From: Seonamhaeicola maritimus | GTDB lineage: Bacteria > Bacteroidota > Bacteroidia > Flavobacteriales > Flavobacteriaceae | DNA length: 64,000 nucleotides | Assembly (NCBI RefSeq): GCF_008056315.1 | Contig: NZ_VRKQ01000012.1 | Location: 302 to 64,301, forward strand | Reading direction: 5' to 3' | In this document: in pieces, positions 18,256 through 27,820 of the stretch | Numbering within the stretch: position 1 is the stretch's first letter | Layout: each line of letters opens with the position of its first letter | The notes under the pieces: model-generated | What the model was told of the DNA's origin: nothing | What the model saw: the letters and a program-made list of their open reading frames with translations, nothing else | Databases searched by the model: none | Made by a program: the position numbers and the translations under genes

Positions 18256-19659
18256 TTAAAAATCAGATTTCCAAGTTTTTAATTTTTTCAATAAAGTATT
18301 AGTCAACTGTTTTTGCATGGTAGCTATATTAATTTTCTCGTAAGGATCTTCGATTATATTGTATAGTTCCACTTTATTGGTTTCATACCAATGTATTAAT
18401 TTATAATGGCCCATTCTTATCGCCGATGATTTAGTATCTCCTGTATTAACAGGTCTTGCCTTTGATGAATGCCAATAAACTGTTCTATCATCCCAAGTTT
18501 CCTTGTTATATAAAATGGGGAGAAAACTTTTCCCATCAACTTTTAAAGATGTGTCACTTGCGATATCCAGCAATGTAGGAAACACATCCATAAGCATAAC
18601 TATTGATTGATTCTCTCTTTTAGGTTTAAAATGATTATTCCACCTAACAAATAAAGGCACCTTTATACCGCCATCATATAACCATCCCTTACCTGCTCTT
18701 AGCGGGAAATTTGAAGTAGCCAAATCTCGCTTTTTAGTTCCATCATTTGATAACCCACCATGATCTGACGAAAAAATAACCAATGTATTATCATCAATTT
18801 CCAACTGCTTTAAAAGCTGCAATAACCTCCCCACATTATCATCCATAGTCTCAACCATAGCAGCATATTTTGGATGGTTTTGACGCATTTTTGTACGCCC
18901 TGTGCCTTCAATAATAAACTCGGGCTGGTCACCAAAATCAAAATTTTTAATTTCCTCTTTATTTCTTCTTATATCTTCTTCTTTGGCTTCTAGAGGTTGG
19001 TGTACCGCGTAAAAAGAAAACATAGCCATAAAAGGCTTATCCTTGTCAGTGTTTTTAATGTATTTAATCACATTATCCGTCATAACATCCATAAGATAAT
19101 CACCTTCTTTACTTACCTCATCAACATCAGGAATTGGAACTTTCTTCGATTTTCCATTTCCCCATTTTTGTTTATTAAACGGATGAATAAAACTAATGGG
19201 CGAACCTGAATGGCCTGCACCAAAACTATAATCATAACCAAATTCACTTAAGCTTTCTTCACTACCTAAATGCCATTTTCCAAAATATGCGGTTTGATAG
19301 CCCTCTGCCTTCAATTGCTTTATAAAATTCTTTTCGTAAGGAATATTCTTCATTTCAAAACCATCGTCCGGTACATCACCATTTTGAACAGGGTAATTAC
19401 CGGTCATCATAGCAAACCTTGAGGGTACGCAACGCGGGTAATTAGCATAAGCATTGGTAAATGACACTGACTCTCCAGCCAACTTATCTATATTAGGGGT
19501 TTGGTATATTTTAGAGCCATTACTACTTAAATCATGATACCCCAAATCATCCACATGGATAATAAGAATATTTGGCTTTTTAATACTTGGCTTTGAAGAT
19601 ATTAAAGACTTACAACCTAAAACTAAAGAAATAATAATTAAAAAAAGAAGACGTTTCAT
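18256..19659 (-). CDS. Sulfatase lipoprotein, arylsulfatase A-type
   Basis: An S1 sulfatase. I place the start at the ATG at 19659 (MKRLLFLIIISLVLGCKS) rather than the in-frame ATG at 19683. The shorter form gives a clean lipobox (VLGC) and avoids overlapping the upstream GH10 stop; it leaves a 10-bp gap. Counting from 19683, metal ligands are in HVDDLGYHD, the formylglycine site is CVPSR (Cys85-Arg89) and SSDHGG is present. The downstream NFPLRAGKGWLYDGGIKVP segment is typical of arylsulfatase A-like enzymes. It is close in sequence to the sulfatase at 20788-22221 (same YPRCxPSR context and RAGKGW motif), suggesting an old duplication. Confidence 0.9.
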   Translation of the reverse strand: MKRLLFLIIISLVLGCKSLISSKPSIKKPNILIIHVDDLGYHDLSSNGSKIYQTPNIDKLAGESVSFTNAYANYPRCVPSRFAMMTGNYPVQNGDVPDDGFEMKNIPYEKNFIKQLKAEGYQTAYFGKWHLGSEESLSEFGYDYSFGAGHSGSPISFIHPFNKQKWGNGKSKKVPIPDVDEVSKEGDYLMDVMTDNVIKYIKNTDKDKPFMAMFSFYAVHQPLEAKEEDIRRNKEEIKNFDFGDQPEFIIEGTGRTKMRQNHPKYAAMVETMDDNVGRLLQLLKQLEIDDNTLVIFSSDHGGLSNDGTKKRDLATSNFPLRAGKGWLYDGGIKVPLFVRWNNHFKPKRENQSIVMLMDVFPTLLDIASDTSLKVDGKSFLPILYNKETWDDRTVYWHSSKARPVNTGDTKSSAIRMGHYKLIHWYETNKVELYNIIEDPYEKINIATMQKQLTNTLLKKLKTWKSDF

Positions 19660-19669
19660 AACAAACAAG

Positions 19670-20737
19670 CTATTTAAGTGCATTACTTATAACTTCATGT
19701 GCCGGTGTTGCATTTAAATCTTTATCATAAATAGATTGAAACTCTCCAGTCCCTTTTTTAAACCTTACTCCTAAATCCCATAGGTTGAGTGTGACAACAC
19801 CATTATTTACCTTAGATTTAAGAACGTGAACTATTTTTTGATATACTTCCTTTTGTATTTGTCTTTCCGATTCCAACTTACTACCATCTTTAACCAAATA
19901 ATCCAACTCTGTTACATGAAATTCCAGATTATTTTGGTGGGCCCAATCTATTAATGCTGATAATTTTTCCATAGACTCATCAATATTATCAACAAAATCC
20001 TTTCGTTTAGCTCCTAATAGTAAATGCCCTTGCCAACCAATTCCATCTACACGATAACCTTTAGACCTCAAGTACAATATGGTTTTTTTAAGTTTATCCC
20101 ATAAGACATCATCCATTCCAGCATTTTGATTATAAACTAGCTTTAAGTTTGTAGCATATTTTGTTGCAATCTCAAATGCTTTTAAAATATATAAAGGGTA
20201 TCCGTTTTCATCAAGTCCAATTTGCAACCACGGATTCTCCCATTTATCAGTCCCTGATTTTGGACCAAACCAATCTCCATTATATAATATGGTTTCGTTA
20301 ACAACATCCATCCATTTTACTGAAGGCTCATTGTTAAACCTTTTTGCAAACGCTGTGGCAAACTCCGTCATATTAGTTTCTAATTCCTTAGGTGTTCTCT
20401 GGTCTGCCTTTGCCCATCTTGAAGCTTGCGGGCTAATTGGTCCGTGCAATCTAACTACTAAATTGTTTTTATTTGCAAAATCAATGAAATCATTTATTTT
20501 ATCCCAATTCCAAACATTGGGTTTAGGATGAATTGCACTTTGTTTAGCAGCATTTGCTGGGGTTAAATATTTAAAATCCTTTAAATAAAGTTCTTCTTTT
20601 TTAGTGTCTAATTCGTGATAGTTTAATGTGGCTCCAACCAATAATTCACCATCTTTAATTATTGGCTTGTTTGTAATATCTTTACTTGAACTACATGAGG
20701 TTATTACAACGAAGGCTATCACTTTTAAGATTCTCAT
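19670..20737 (-). CDS. GH10-family glycosidase lipoprotein, divergent
   Basis: A 355-residue lipoprotein (Cys at ITSC, residue 15) covering a complete GH10 TIM barrel. The acid/base lies in MDVVNET (Glu148) and the nucleophile in FHVTELD (Glu277), both in canonical context; GIGWQGHLL matches the conserved GIGxQxH strand. GH10 enzymes are endo-beta-xylanases, but two substrate-binding motifs differ: the usual TAEN..K is TPANAAK (58-65), and the usual GHTLVWH is LHGPISPQ (97-104). Specificity may therefore not be plain xylan. It lies 50 bp after a sulfatase and 10 bp before another. Confidence 0.88.
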   Translation of the reverse strand: MRILKVIAFVVITSCSSSKDITNKPIIKDGELLVGATLNYHELDTKKEELYLKDFKYLTPANAAKQSAIHPKPNVWNWDKINDFIDFANKNNLVVRLHGPISPQASRWAKADQRTPKELETNMTEFATAFAKRFNNEPSVKWMDVVNETILYNGDWFGPKSGTDKWENPWLQIGLDENGYPLYILKAFEIATKYATNLKLVYNQNAGMDDVLWDKLKKTILYLRSKGYRVDGIGWQGHLLLGAKRKDFVDNIDESMEKLSALIDWAHQNNLEFHVTELDYLVKDGSKLESERQIQKEVYQKIVHVLKSKVNNGVVTLNLWDLGVRFKKGTGEFQSIYDKDLNATPAHEVISNALK

Positions 20738-20787
20738 AAATTAATTCTTCTTTAGGCTATTGTAGCCTTATAATATATTATTAATCT

Positions 20788-22221
20788 TCACTTCTTTCCT
20801 TTCCTCTTTGGAGGAAATAGATTCATCTTTTCTGGAATTAAATATTCCGACTTCCACTTATTTAACTGATCTAGTAGCTCCTTTGTTTTATTGAAATTGA
20901 CTTCTGAAAGGTCTTTTGTCTCACCTACATCTTCTTTTAGGTTATAGAGTTCAATCTTATCATTCTCATAAAAATGCACAAGCTTAAAATCTCCTGAACG
21001 TATAGCAGAAGAATTATAATCGCCTGTACTATGAGGTCTCGCCTTTCTTTTATGCCAATAAACAATTCTGTCTTGCCATGTTTCTTTTCCTTTTAAAACA
21101 TTCGCATAACTTTTTCCATCCAAACCATTAAGCTGTTTACCTGTAGTTAGTTCTAACAAGGTAGGAAAGACATCCATTCCCATGACTATGGACTTTGAAT
21201 CTATACGTGGTTTTAATTCTTTAGCCCATTTAACAAAAAGAGGCACTCTTATTCCACCTTCATACATCCAACCTTTACCTGCCCTTAAAGGCAAGTTGGT
21301 AGAGGCAAGTTCTCTGTATCCTTTATGACCGTCATTTGATAACGCACCATGATCTGAAGATAAAACGACTATGGTATTTTCATCGATTTCTAAATCTTCT
21401 AAAGTTTTTAATAGTCTGTCAATGTTTTCGTCAATGTTTTCAACCATTCCGGCATAACCTGGGTGGTCTTGACGCATTTTTCGTCTTCCAGCTCCTTCTT
21501 TAATATATTCTGGCCCTTCATTGAAAGATATGGTCTCTAATTGCTTTTTATTTCTTTCCTCATCTTCTGGTTTTGCTTCAATGGGCGTATGCACGGAATA
21601 ATAGGCTAATACAGCTAAAAAGGGTTGGTCCTTAGGATTGTTTTTTATAAAACTTATAATTGCATCGGTTAACATATCAGATGCATAATCGCCCTCTTCT
21701 CCGTCTTTTTCAAGATCTTCAACCTGTTCTTTATGTCGCTTCCCATTTCTCTTATTAAAATTAAAAGGATAGAACCTAGACCCAATCCCTCCTGCTCTTC
21801 CTGCTGCATACGAATGCTTAAACCCAAAAGACTTTGGTGAACTATCTCCTTCTCCTAAATGCCATTTTCCAATATAGGATGTATCATACCCTTCCTTATT
21901 AAATTGTTTAATAAAATTTTTAGAATCTGGTATACCTCCTAAGTAGCCTTTGTTTTCATTTACAGGATATGTTGCGGTCATCATGCCATATCTAGATGGT
22001 GTACATCTTGGATAATTGGCATATGCATTCTTAAAGGCAACGGACTCACTCGCTAGCTTATCAATAGCCAGAGTATTATGTAAGACTGAGCCATTAAAAC
22101 CTAAATCATAATACCCTAAATCATCTACATGAATTATGAGAATATTTGGTTTAGTTTGCCCAAATGACATTAATGACATTAATGACAAACAAAAAATGAC
22201 TAAAAAACATTTAACTTTCAT
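20788..22221 (-). CDS. Secreted sulfatase, arylsulfatase A-type
   Basis: A 477-residue S1 sulfatase with a type I-like signal peptide (cleavage near SFGQTK, residue 22) rather than a lipobox. HVDDLGYYD supplies the metal Asp pair; the formylglycine site is CTPSR (Cys73-Arg77); SSDHGALSND follows. NLPLRAGKGWMYEGGIRVP aligns with the paralogue at 18256. The C-terminus ends in a basic PPKRKGKK tail. It starts at the base immediately after the stop of the preceding sulfatase, so the two are tightly coupled. It is probably exo-acting on a sulfated sugar, but the position specificity is unknown. Confidence 0.9.
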   Translation of the reverse strand: MKVKCFLVIFCLSLMSLMSFGQTKPNILIIHVDDLGYYDLGFNGSVLHNTLAIDKLASESVAFKNAYANYPRCTPSRYGMMTATYPVNENKGYLGGIPDSKNFIKQFNKEGYDTSYIGKWHLGEGDSSPKSFGFKHSYAAGRAGGIGSRFYPFNFNKRNGKRHKEQVEDLEKDGEEGDYASDMLTDAIISFIKNNPKDQPFLAVLAYYSVHTPIEAKPEDEERNKKQLETISFNEGPEYIKEGAGRRKMRQDHPGYAGMVENIDENIDRLLKTLEDLEIDENTIVVLSSDHGALSNDGHKGYRELASTNLPLRAGKGWMYEGGIRVPLFVKWAKELKPRIDSKSIVMGMDVFPTLLELTTGKQLNGLDGKSYANVLKGKETWQDRIVYWHKRKARPHSTGDYNSSAIRSGDFKLVHFYENDKIELYNLKEDVGETKDLSEVNFNKTKELLDQLNKWKSEYLIPEKMNLFPPKRKGKK

Positions 22222-23808
22222 TTATTTTGTAAGATGTGATTTTAACTTTGCTTTTAATTGTTTAACAACAGAAGCATAACCTGGTTCATTTATTAAATTA
22301 ACAGTCTCCAAAGGATCACTTTGGTAATCATATAATTCATATCCAGCTATATTATCATCATTGTAGGTTCTAAAACTCCTGTAATCATTATCATGCCATT
22401 CAGTATATCGATATCTTTCTGTACGAATAGCGTAACCCATTTTCTTTTGTCTTCGGTATTGATGATAAGCATAATCTATATTAACGGTTGTGGCATCATT
22501 GTTATCTAGAAGTGGCACCAACGATTTACCATCTGTTTGATTGGATTGCTCTACACCTGCTAATTCAAATACTGTTGGAAACAAGTCGACCAAATTTACG
22601 GGGTGATTACTTTTTTGATTCTTGGTAACACCAGGACCAGCAAACATAAAAGGGATACGTGTTGCTTGTTCAAAATTTGAATGTTTACACCATTCTGTAT
22701 GATCACCCAAATGCCAGCCATGATCTCCCCACAGCACAATAACCGTTTCATCAAGAATATTTCTTTCTTTTAAATCATCCAAAAGCTTGCCTATTTGAGC
22801 ATCGATATAGGAAATACAAGCCATGTATCCATGTATCAATTCACGTTGTTTAGATTCTGGAAATCTATCTCCAACACCTAAATTGCTATCTATATCACTA
22901 TAAGACCTTATTTCCCCAAAAGAATGGTAGGCATATTGAGGTGTACCTTTTGCTAATTCCTGAAATTCAGCTAACTCAATTTTATCTCTATCATATAAAT
23001 CCCAATACTTTTTAGGAGCTACAAATGGTAAATGTGGTTTTTGGTAACCTACCGCTAGAAACCAAGGTTTATCTGAACTTTCTAATTCAGACAATTGATT
23101 CAAAGCAGTATGAGTATACAACCCATCTTGGTAAGCTTCATCTGGAAGGTCAACACATTCTGTACTTGGTTTAATTTTACTAAATACATACTTACTTTGA
23201 GCCCCATACTTTTTCTTTCCTTTGGACAAGGCTTCTTCTTTTAAGGTCAACATTTGCTTTTTTGTTTTTGGGTTTTGATAATGCGCAAAAATCGGTTCGC
23301 CGTATATTCCATCAAAATTCTTAGGCAATTGATGTGGTTGACTCCAACTTTTCCCATCATGCCCAGGAGAAGAAGACCCTTTATGATATATTTTGCCTAC
23401 ACCAGTTGTTTCATATCCTTGAGTTATTAGATACTCTGGCATAGAGATTAAGTCTGGAGCAGACTCTCTGAAATTAGTATGCAAGTCCCAAACCTTAGTT
23501 CTGTCTGGTTTTGTACCTGTCATAACACTTGCTCTAGAAGGTCCACAAACTGCAAATTGCACATGTGCATTTGTAAATGTCATTCCCATTTCTGCTAAAC
23601 GGTCAAAATTTGGGGTATGCATTTGTGTTTCACCATAATTGGAGAGTAATGGTTTTAAATCATCAACAGCAATGAATAAAATATTTTTTTGTTTTACTGA
23701 AACTCCAACTTTATTGTTCTCTATTTCTTTAGTTGATTTTTGTGCATTACACCCACATAAGGTGAATAAACTAACAATCAAAAGCAATATTTTTTTCATA
23801 CTTATCAT
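22222..23808 (-). CDS. Sulfatase lipoprotein, iduronate-2-sulfatase-like
   Basis: A 528-residue S1 sulfatase with lipobox TLCGC (Cys20). FIAVDDLKP (Asp49, Asp50) and CGPSR (Cys88-Arg92) form the active site; WGDHGWHLGDH carries the second metal group. DLHTNFRE, VGKIYHKG and GYQKPHLPFVAPKKYWDLYDR are the S1_7-type (iduronate-2-sulfatase-like) signature, shared with the sulfatase at 12859. The ATG at 23808 overlaps the upstream stop by one base (TAATG); ATG 23799 (MKKILLLIVS) is an alternative start giving a more compact signal peptide. Confidence 0.9.
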   Translation of the reverse strand: MISMKKILLLIVSLFTLCGCNAQKSTKEIENNKVGVSVKQKNILFIAVDDLKPLLSNYGETQMHTPNFDRLAEMGMTFTNAHVQFAVCGPSRASVMTGTKPDRTKVWDLHTNFRESAPDLISMPEYLITQGYETTGVGKIYHKGSSSPGHDGKSWSQPHQLPKNFDGIYGEPIFAHYQNPKTKKQMLTLKEEALSKGKKKYGAQSKYVFSKIKPSTECVDLPDEAYQDGLYTHTALNQLSELESSDKPWFLAVGYQKPHLPFVAPKKYWDLYDRDKIELAEFQELAKGTPQYAYHSFGEIRSYSDIDSNLGVGDRFPESKQRELIHGYMACISYIDAQIGKLLDDLKERNILDETVIVLWGDHGWHLGDHTEWCKHSNFEQATRIPFMFAGPGVTKNQKSNHPVNLVDLFPTVFELAGVEQSNQTDGKSLVPLLDNNDATTVNIDYAYHQYRRQKKMGYAIRTERYRYTEWHDNDYRSFRTYNDDNIAGYELYDYQSDPLETVNLINEPGYASVVKQLKAKLKSHLTK

Positions 23809-25439
23809 TAATTTGTTATTACATCTTTAACAGATGTCTCATCATCCTTAACATCTACAATCGAGCCAAAGTCCTTATCTGTTATATTTCTAAAATCAGC
23901 TAATGACTTATCATTTTCATACTTGCGCATTAAATCTTTTAATTCCTCTTTAAGACCTGCTACAATATTTGAATATTCTAGGTCTTCAATAACATTCTTC
24001 AACTGCTCGGGATCTTTCTCTAAATCATACAATTCCCAAACATCAATGTTGTAATAGAAATGAGCCAAAGTGTATTTTTGAGTTCTTATTCCGTAATGCG
24101 GTTGTACATGATGCCAATATGGAAATTCATAATAATGATAATACATACCTTTTTGCCAATCTGAAGGCGCTTGACCATCCAAAATAGATTTAAAACTCTT
24201 TCCATGCATTTTCTGCTTAGTGGATATATTAGCTAAATCTAAAAAAGTAGGTGCAAAATCAATATTGGTAATAATATCTTCATTTACGGTTCCCGCTTTT
24301 ACCAATTTTGGATATTTTACCATAAATGGCATTCTAAGGGATTCTTCGTAAATAAAACGCTTGTCAAAAAAGCCATGATCACCAAGATAAAACCCTTGAT
24401 CTGATGTTAAAACAATAATGGTATTATCTGTTAATCCGTTCTCATCTAGATAATCTAACACCCTACCAACGTTATCGTCAACAGACTTTACGCAAGCCAA
24501 ATAATCTTTAATATATGTTTGATATCGCCATTTGCGTCCTTCTTCTGCTGTCATTCCTTCTGGCTGCACAATTTCACCTCTTTTGGCTCCATAAAAAGCC
24601 CATTGGATTTTTTCTTTGCCTTTTAAATTTGCAGGCTCTTCATATTTCATATCTCTACGAGAGAAATATTCCATGGTCATTTCTGTATCTCCTGCAGTCA
24701 ATTCACGACCTTTATAGTCATCATTAAAGGTAGATGGATAAGGCATTTCAATGTCCTCCCATAGTTTTTCGTATTTAGTATCGGGCTGCCATGGCCTGTG
24801 AGGTGCTTTATATTGTAACACCATTAAGAAGGGGTTCTCTTTATCACGCTCTGCCTCTAACCAGTTTATTGCAAAATCAGTACTTAAGTTAGTGGCGTAT
24901 CCTTCTTCTTTTACATCTTTACCATTTTCATTGAAGGTTGGATTCCAATAATGACCTTGTTGTCCAGCAGAATTATGGTATTTAAACACATCAAATCCTT
25001 TAGGTTCTGTTCCTAAGTGCCATTTTCCAAATAAACTGGTTTGATATCCATTTTTTTGAAACTCTTGTGGAAACGTCCATTGGGAATCATCAAATTTACC
25101 GCCACTTTCATTTTTATAATAACCATTTCTATTACTATAATTACCTGTTAATATGGCAGCTCGTGAAGGACCACAAATAGCATTGGTACATAATACATCC
25201 TGAAATAGCATCCCCTCTTTGGCAATCTTATCAATATTTGGTGTAGGTGCAATATCTTTATAAATACCTCCATAAGCACTAATGGCCTGTGTAGTTAAAT
25301 CATCAGCCATAATATAGATGATATTAGGTCTTTGATTTGCAACAGTATTTGTAGTATTTAAAGCTTGTTTTTTATTCGCTTCCTTACAAGATAAGGCAAG
25401 TAATGCCAAGGCAAAACTGTATTTTAGTATTTTAAACAT
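23808..25439 (-). CDS. Sulfatase lipoprotein, GlcNAc-6-sulfatase-like
   Basis: A 543-residue S1 sulfatase (lipobox ALSC, Cys18). IYIMADDL and CGPSR (Cys89-Arg93) provide the active site; LTSDQGFYLGDHGFFDKR contains the second metal cluster, with Gln in place of the usual His after SD and the His further on. The PHRPWQPD and FGKWHLGTEPKGFD elements resemble N-acetylglucosamine-6-sulfatase-type (S1_11-like) enzymes, a group that includes exo-sulfatases acting on O6 of hexoses. One base separates it from the GH3 gene upstream. Confidence 0.9.
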   Translation of the reverse strand: MFKILKYSFALALLALSCKEANKKQALNTTNTVANQRPNIIYIMADDLTTQAISAYGGIYKDIAPTPNIDKIAKEGMLFQDVLCTNAICGPSRAAILTGNYSNRNGYYKNESGGKFDDSQWTFPQEFQKNGYQTSLFGKWHLGTEPKGFDVFKYHNSAGQQGHYWNPTFNENGKDVKEEGYATNLSTDFAINWLEAERDKENPFLMVLQYKAPHRPWQPDTKYEKLWEDIEMPYPSTFNDDYKGRELTAGDTEMTMEYFSRRDMKYEEPANLKGKEKIQWAFYGAKRGEIVQPEGMTAEEGRKWRYQTYIKDYLACVKSVDDNVGRVLDYLDENGLTDNTIIVLTSDQGFYLGDHGFFDKRFIYEESLRMPFMVKYPKLVKAGTVNEDIITNIDFAPTFLDLANISTKQKMHGKSFKSILDGQAPSDWQKGMYYHYYEFPYWHHVQPHYGIRTQKYTLAHFYYNIDVWELYDLEKDPEQLKNVIEDLEYSNIVAGLKEELKDLMRKYENDKSLADFRNITDKDFGSIVDVKDDETSVKDVITN

Positions 25440-25440
25440 A

Positions 25441-27816
25441 TTAATTGTTTTTATCTAAAACTAGTTTTTCGTTAACCGAAATAGTAGTCTTTTTAAGTGC
25501 CCTATCTGCTGAAGAATTTCCAGTCATAATGGTGAAATCCCCTGGCTCAACTACAAAGTTGAAGTCTGCATCATACATAGCTAAACTTTCTGCATCAATG
25601 GAAATTGTAACCGTTTGGGTTTCTCCGGCTTTTACGAGCACACGTTTATATCCTTTTAATTCTTTTACGGGTCTAGTATAAGAACTTATATTGTCTCTAA
25701 TGTAGAGTTGAACGACCTCTTCACCATCTACATTACTTTCATTACTCACTTCTATAGTTACACTAATTTCATCTTCCAATCCGGAAAAAATTGTTTTAGA
25801 AACTTTTGGTTCACTCAACTGAAATTTTGAATAACTCAAACCAAAACCAAATGGATGTAATGGTACTTTCTTTTCGGTATTGTACTTATGAATGAAAGCG
25901 GTAGGTTTATGATTATAAATCATTTGTAGTTGCCCTACGCTTCTTGGTAATGTTAAAGGTAATTTACCAGAAGGATTTACTTGACCAAATAAAATTTCGG
26001 CAGTTGCTTGACCCGCAAATGCACCACTTTCCCAAGTGTTTAAAACTGCCGACGCACGTTGCTCTAACCAAGGTTCCGCAATTGGGCTTCCGCTAACATA
26101 AACTACAATTACTGGCTTTCCTATAGCGAACATCTTATCAGCCAACTTCATTTGATTACCAGATAATTTCAAGGTAGCTCTATCTATATTTTCTCCTGTA
26201 GTCTTGCGTTTCCAGTCATGACGAAAAGAATTTTCACCTAAAACCAAAACAACAATATCTGAATGACTAGCAAGGTATGCTGCTTTGTTGATATTCTCTT
26301 CAGTGATTTCTTTAGATCGATCACCAGAATCGTAGTAATTTATTCTGTATCCATTGGTTTCACCAATAGATTTGATGCCTTCAACCATAGTAACAATGTT
26401 TTCCTCTGGTTGCGGTGACACCCAATCACCAAGAGTTGTTTGGTTATTGGCATTTGGACCTGTTATGAAGATGGTTTTTTCGTTACCTTTTGCAGATAAT
26501 GGTAAATAGTTATTCTTGTTCTTTTGCAAAACTATTGACCTTCTTGCTTGCTCTAAAGCATTTTTTTTATGAGCCTCTGAAAAATTAACGGCTTTAGCTT
26601 TTTCTAAATCAACAAATGGATTTTCAAATAGACCCAATTTGAATTTAGCTTCTAGTATTTTACTACATGCATAATTCACGCGTGACACATCTACTTTTCC
26701 TTCGTTAACCAATTCTATTAAATGGGTATCGAAAACTGGACCATGCATATTCATATCCATTCCTGCATTTACCGAAAATTCAATTGATTGTTTAAAGTCT
26801 TCTGCCACATGATGCCATAGAGCTATTCTAGATATATCGTTCCAATCACTCACATAAAACCCATCAAATCCCCAACGATCTCTCATTAAATCATTCATCA
26901 TAAATTTATCCATATGCCCAGGCATACCTGCCACTTCATTATGAGCTGCCATGATTGAATATAAATCAGCTTCCTGAACTGCTCTTCTATAAGGAGGAAG
27001 AAACACCTCAAATAAGGTACGTTTAGACACATCAGTTGGGGATGCATTTAAACCATTTACTGACTGGCTACCCGCAATTAAATGTTTTGCACATGCTATA
27101 ACATGGTCTTCGCCTAAAAAATCATCAGACTGCATTCCTTTAATTGTAGCTACGCCCATATTACCAACTAAATAAGGATCTTCTCCAAAGGTCTCACCGG
27201 TCCGACCCCAGCGAGGGTCCCTTAGCACATCAATGTTTGGAGTGAAGGACCAATGCATACCATTGGCTCTCATTTCTAAAGCCGTTTGCCTACTGCTTTC
27301 TTCTATTAAATCATCCGCAAATGTTGCCGCTTGACTTATAGGTGAAGGATAAATAGTCGATCCACTAACCAATCCATTTCCATGAATAGCATCTATTCCA
27401 ATTAATAATGGGATTTTTAAACGAGATTTTTGAGCCAATTCCTGTAATGCATTAGCTTCTTCTGGTGTTACCACATGTAGAAATGAACCTATCTTTCCTT
27501 CGGCAGCTAATTTAGCCACATCTTTACTTAACATTCCTGGATAGAAACCTAATGCGTCGTTCTTCTCTAAATCGGCGGCTGTTATATTGTTCTCTGCATG
27601 TTTCATATGTTCTAAACCAACATACTGACACATTTGATAGACCTTTTCTTCTAATGTCATTCGTGTCATTAAATCATCTACCCTATCATTTACAGAAGCT
27701 GAAGCATTTAAATATACCGCGACATCTGTTTCTGTAACCACCTCTTTATTTTCCTTACATGAAAGAACTATTGTAAGAATTAGTAATGAATATAAAATAC
27801 ACCTCATGTTATTCAC
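25441..27816 (-). CDS. GH3 beta-glycosidase lipoprotein (BglX-like)
   Basis: A 791-residue lipoprotein (lipobox VLSC, Cys20) with the full three-domain GH3 layout. There is an N-terminal TIM barrel with KHLIAGS (244-250) and nucleophile YVSDWND (Asp324), an alpha/beta sandwich (about 430-640, ending ESGAFAGQATAEILFGQVNPSGKLPLT) and a C-terminal fibronectin-like domain (about 700-780, EVVQLYIRDN). It removes non-reducing beta-linked glucose, xylose or related residues from imported oligosaccharides in the periplasm. It lies between susD (4 bp) and a sulfatase (1 bp), as the first enzyme after the transporter pair. Confidence 0.93.
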   Translation of the reverse strand: MNNMRCILYSLLILTIVLSCKENKEVVTETDVAVYLNASASVNDRVDDLMTRMTLEEKVYQMCQYVGLEHMKHAENNITAADLEKNDALGFYPGMLSKDVAKLAAEGKIGSFLHVVTPEEANALQELAQKSRLKIPLLIGIDAIHGNGLVSGSTIYPSPISQAATFADDLIEESSRQTALEMRANGMHWSFTPNIDVLRDPRWGRTGETFGEDPYLVGNMGVATIKGMQSDDFLGEDHVIACAKHLIAGSQSVNGLNASPTDVSKRTLFEVFLPPYRRAVQEADLYSIMAAHNEVAGMPGHMDKFMMNDLMRDRWGFDGFYVSDWNDISRIALWHHVAEDFKQSIEFSVNAGMDMNMHGPVFDTHLIELVNEGKVDVSRVNYACSKILEAKFKLGLFENPFVDLEKAKAVNFSEAHKKNALEQARRSIVLQKNKNNYLPLSAKGNEKTIFITGPNANNQTTLGDWVSPQPEENIVTMVEGIKSIGETNGYRINYYDSGDRSKEITEENINKAAYLASHSDIVVLVLGENSFRHDWKRKTTGENIDRATLKLSGNQMKLADKMFAIGKPVIVVYVSGSPIAEPWLEQRASAVLNTWESGAFAGQATAEILFGQVNPSGKLPLTLPRSVGQLQMIYNHKPTAFIHKYNTEKKVPLHPFGFGLSYSKFQLSEPKVSKTIFSGLEDEISVTIEVSNESNVDGEEVVQLYIRDNISSYTRPVKELKGYKRVLVKAGETQTVTISIDAESLAMYDADFNFVVEPGDFTIMTGNSSADRALKKTTISVNEKLVLDKNN

Positions 27817-27820
27817 TCTA

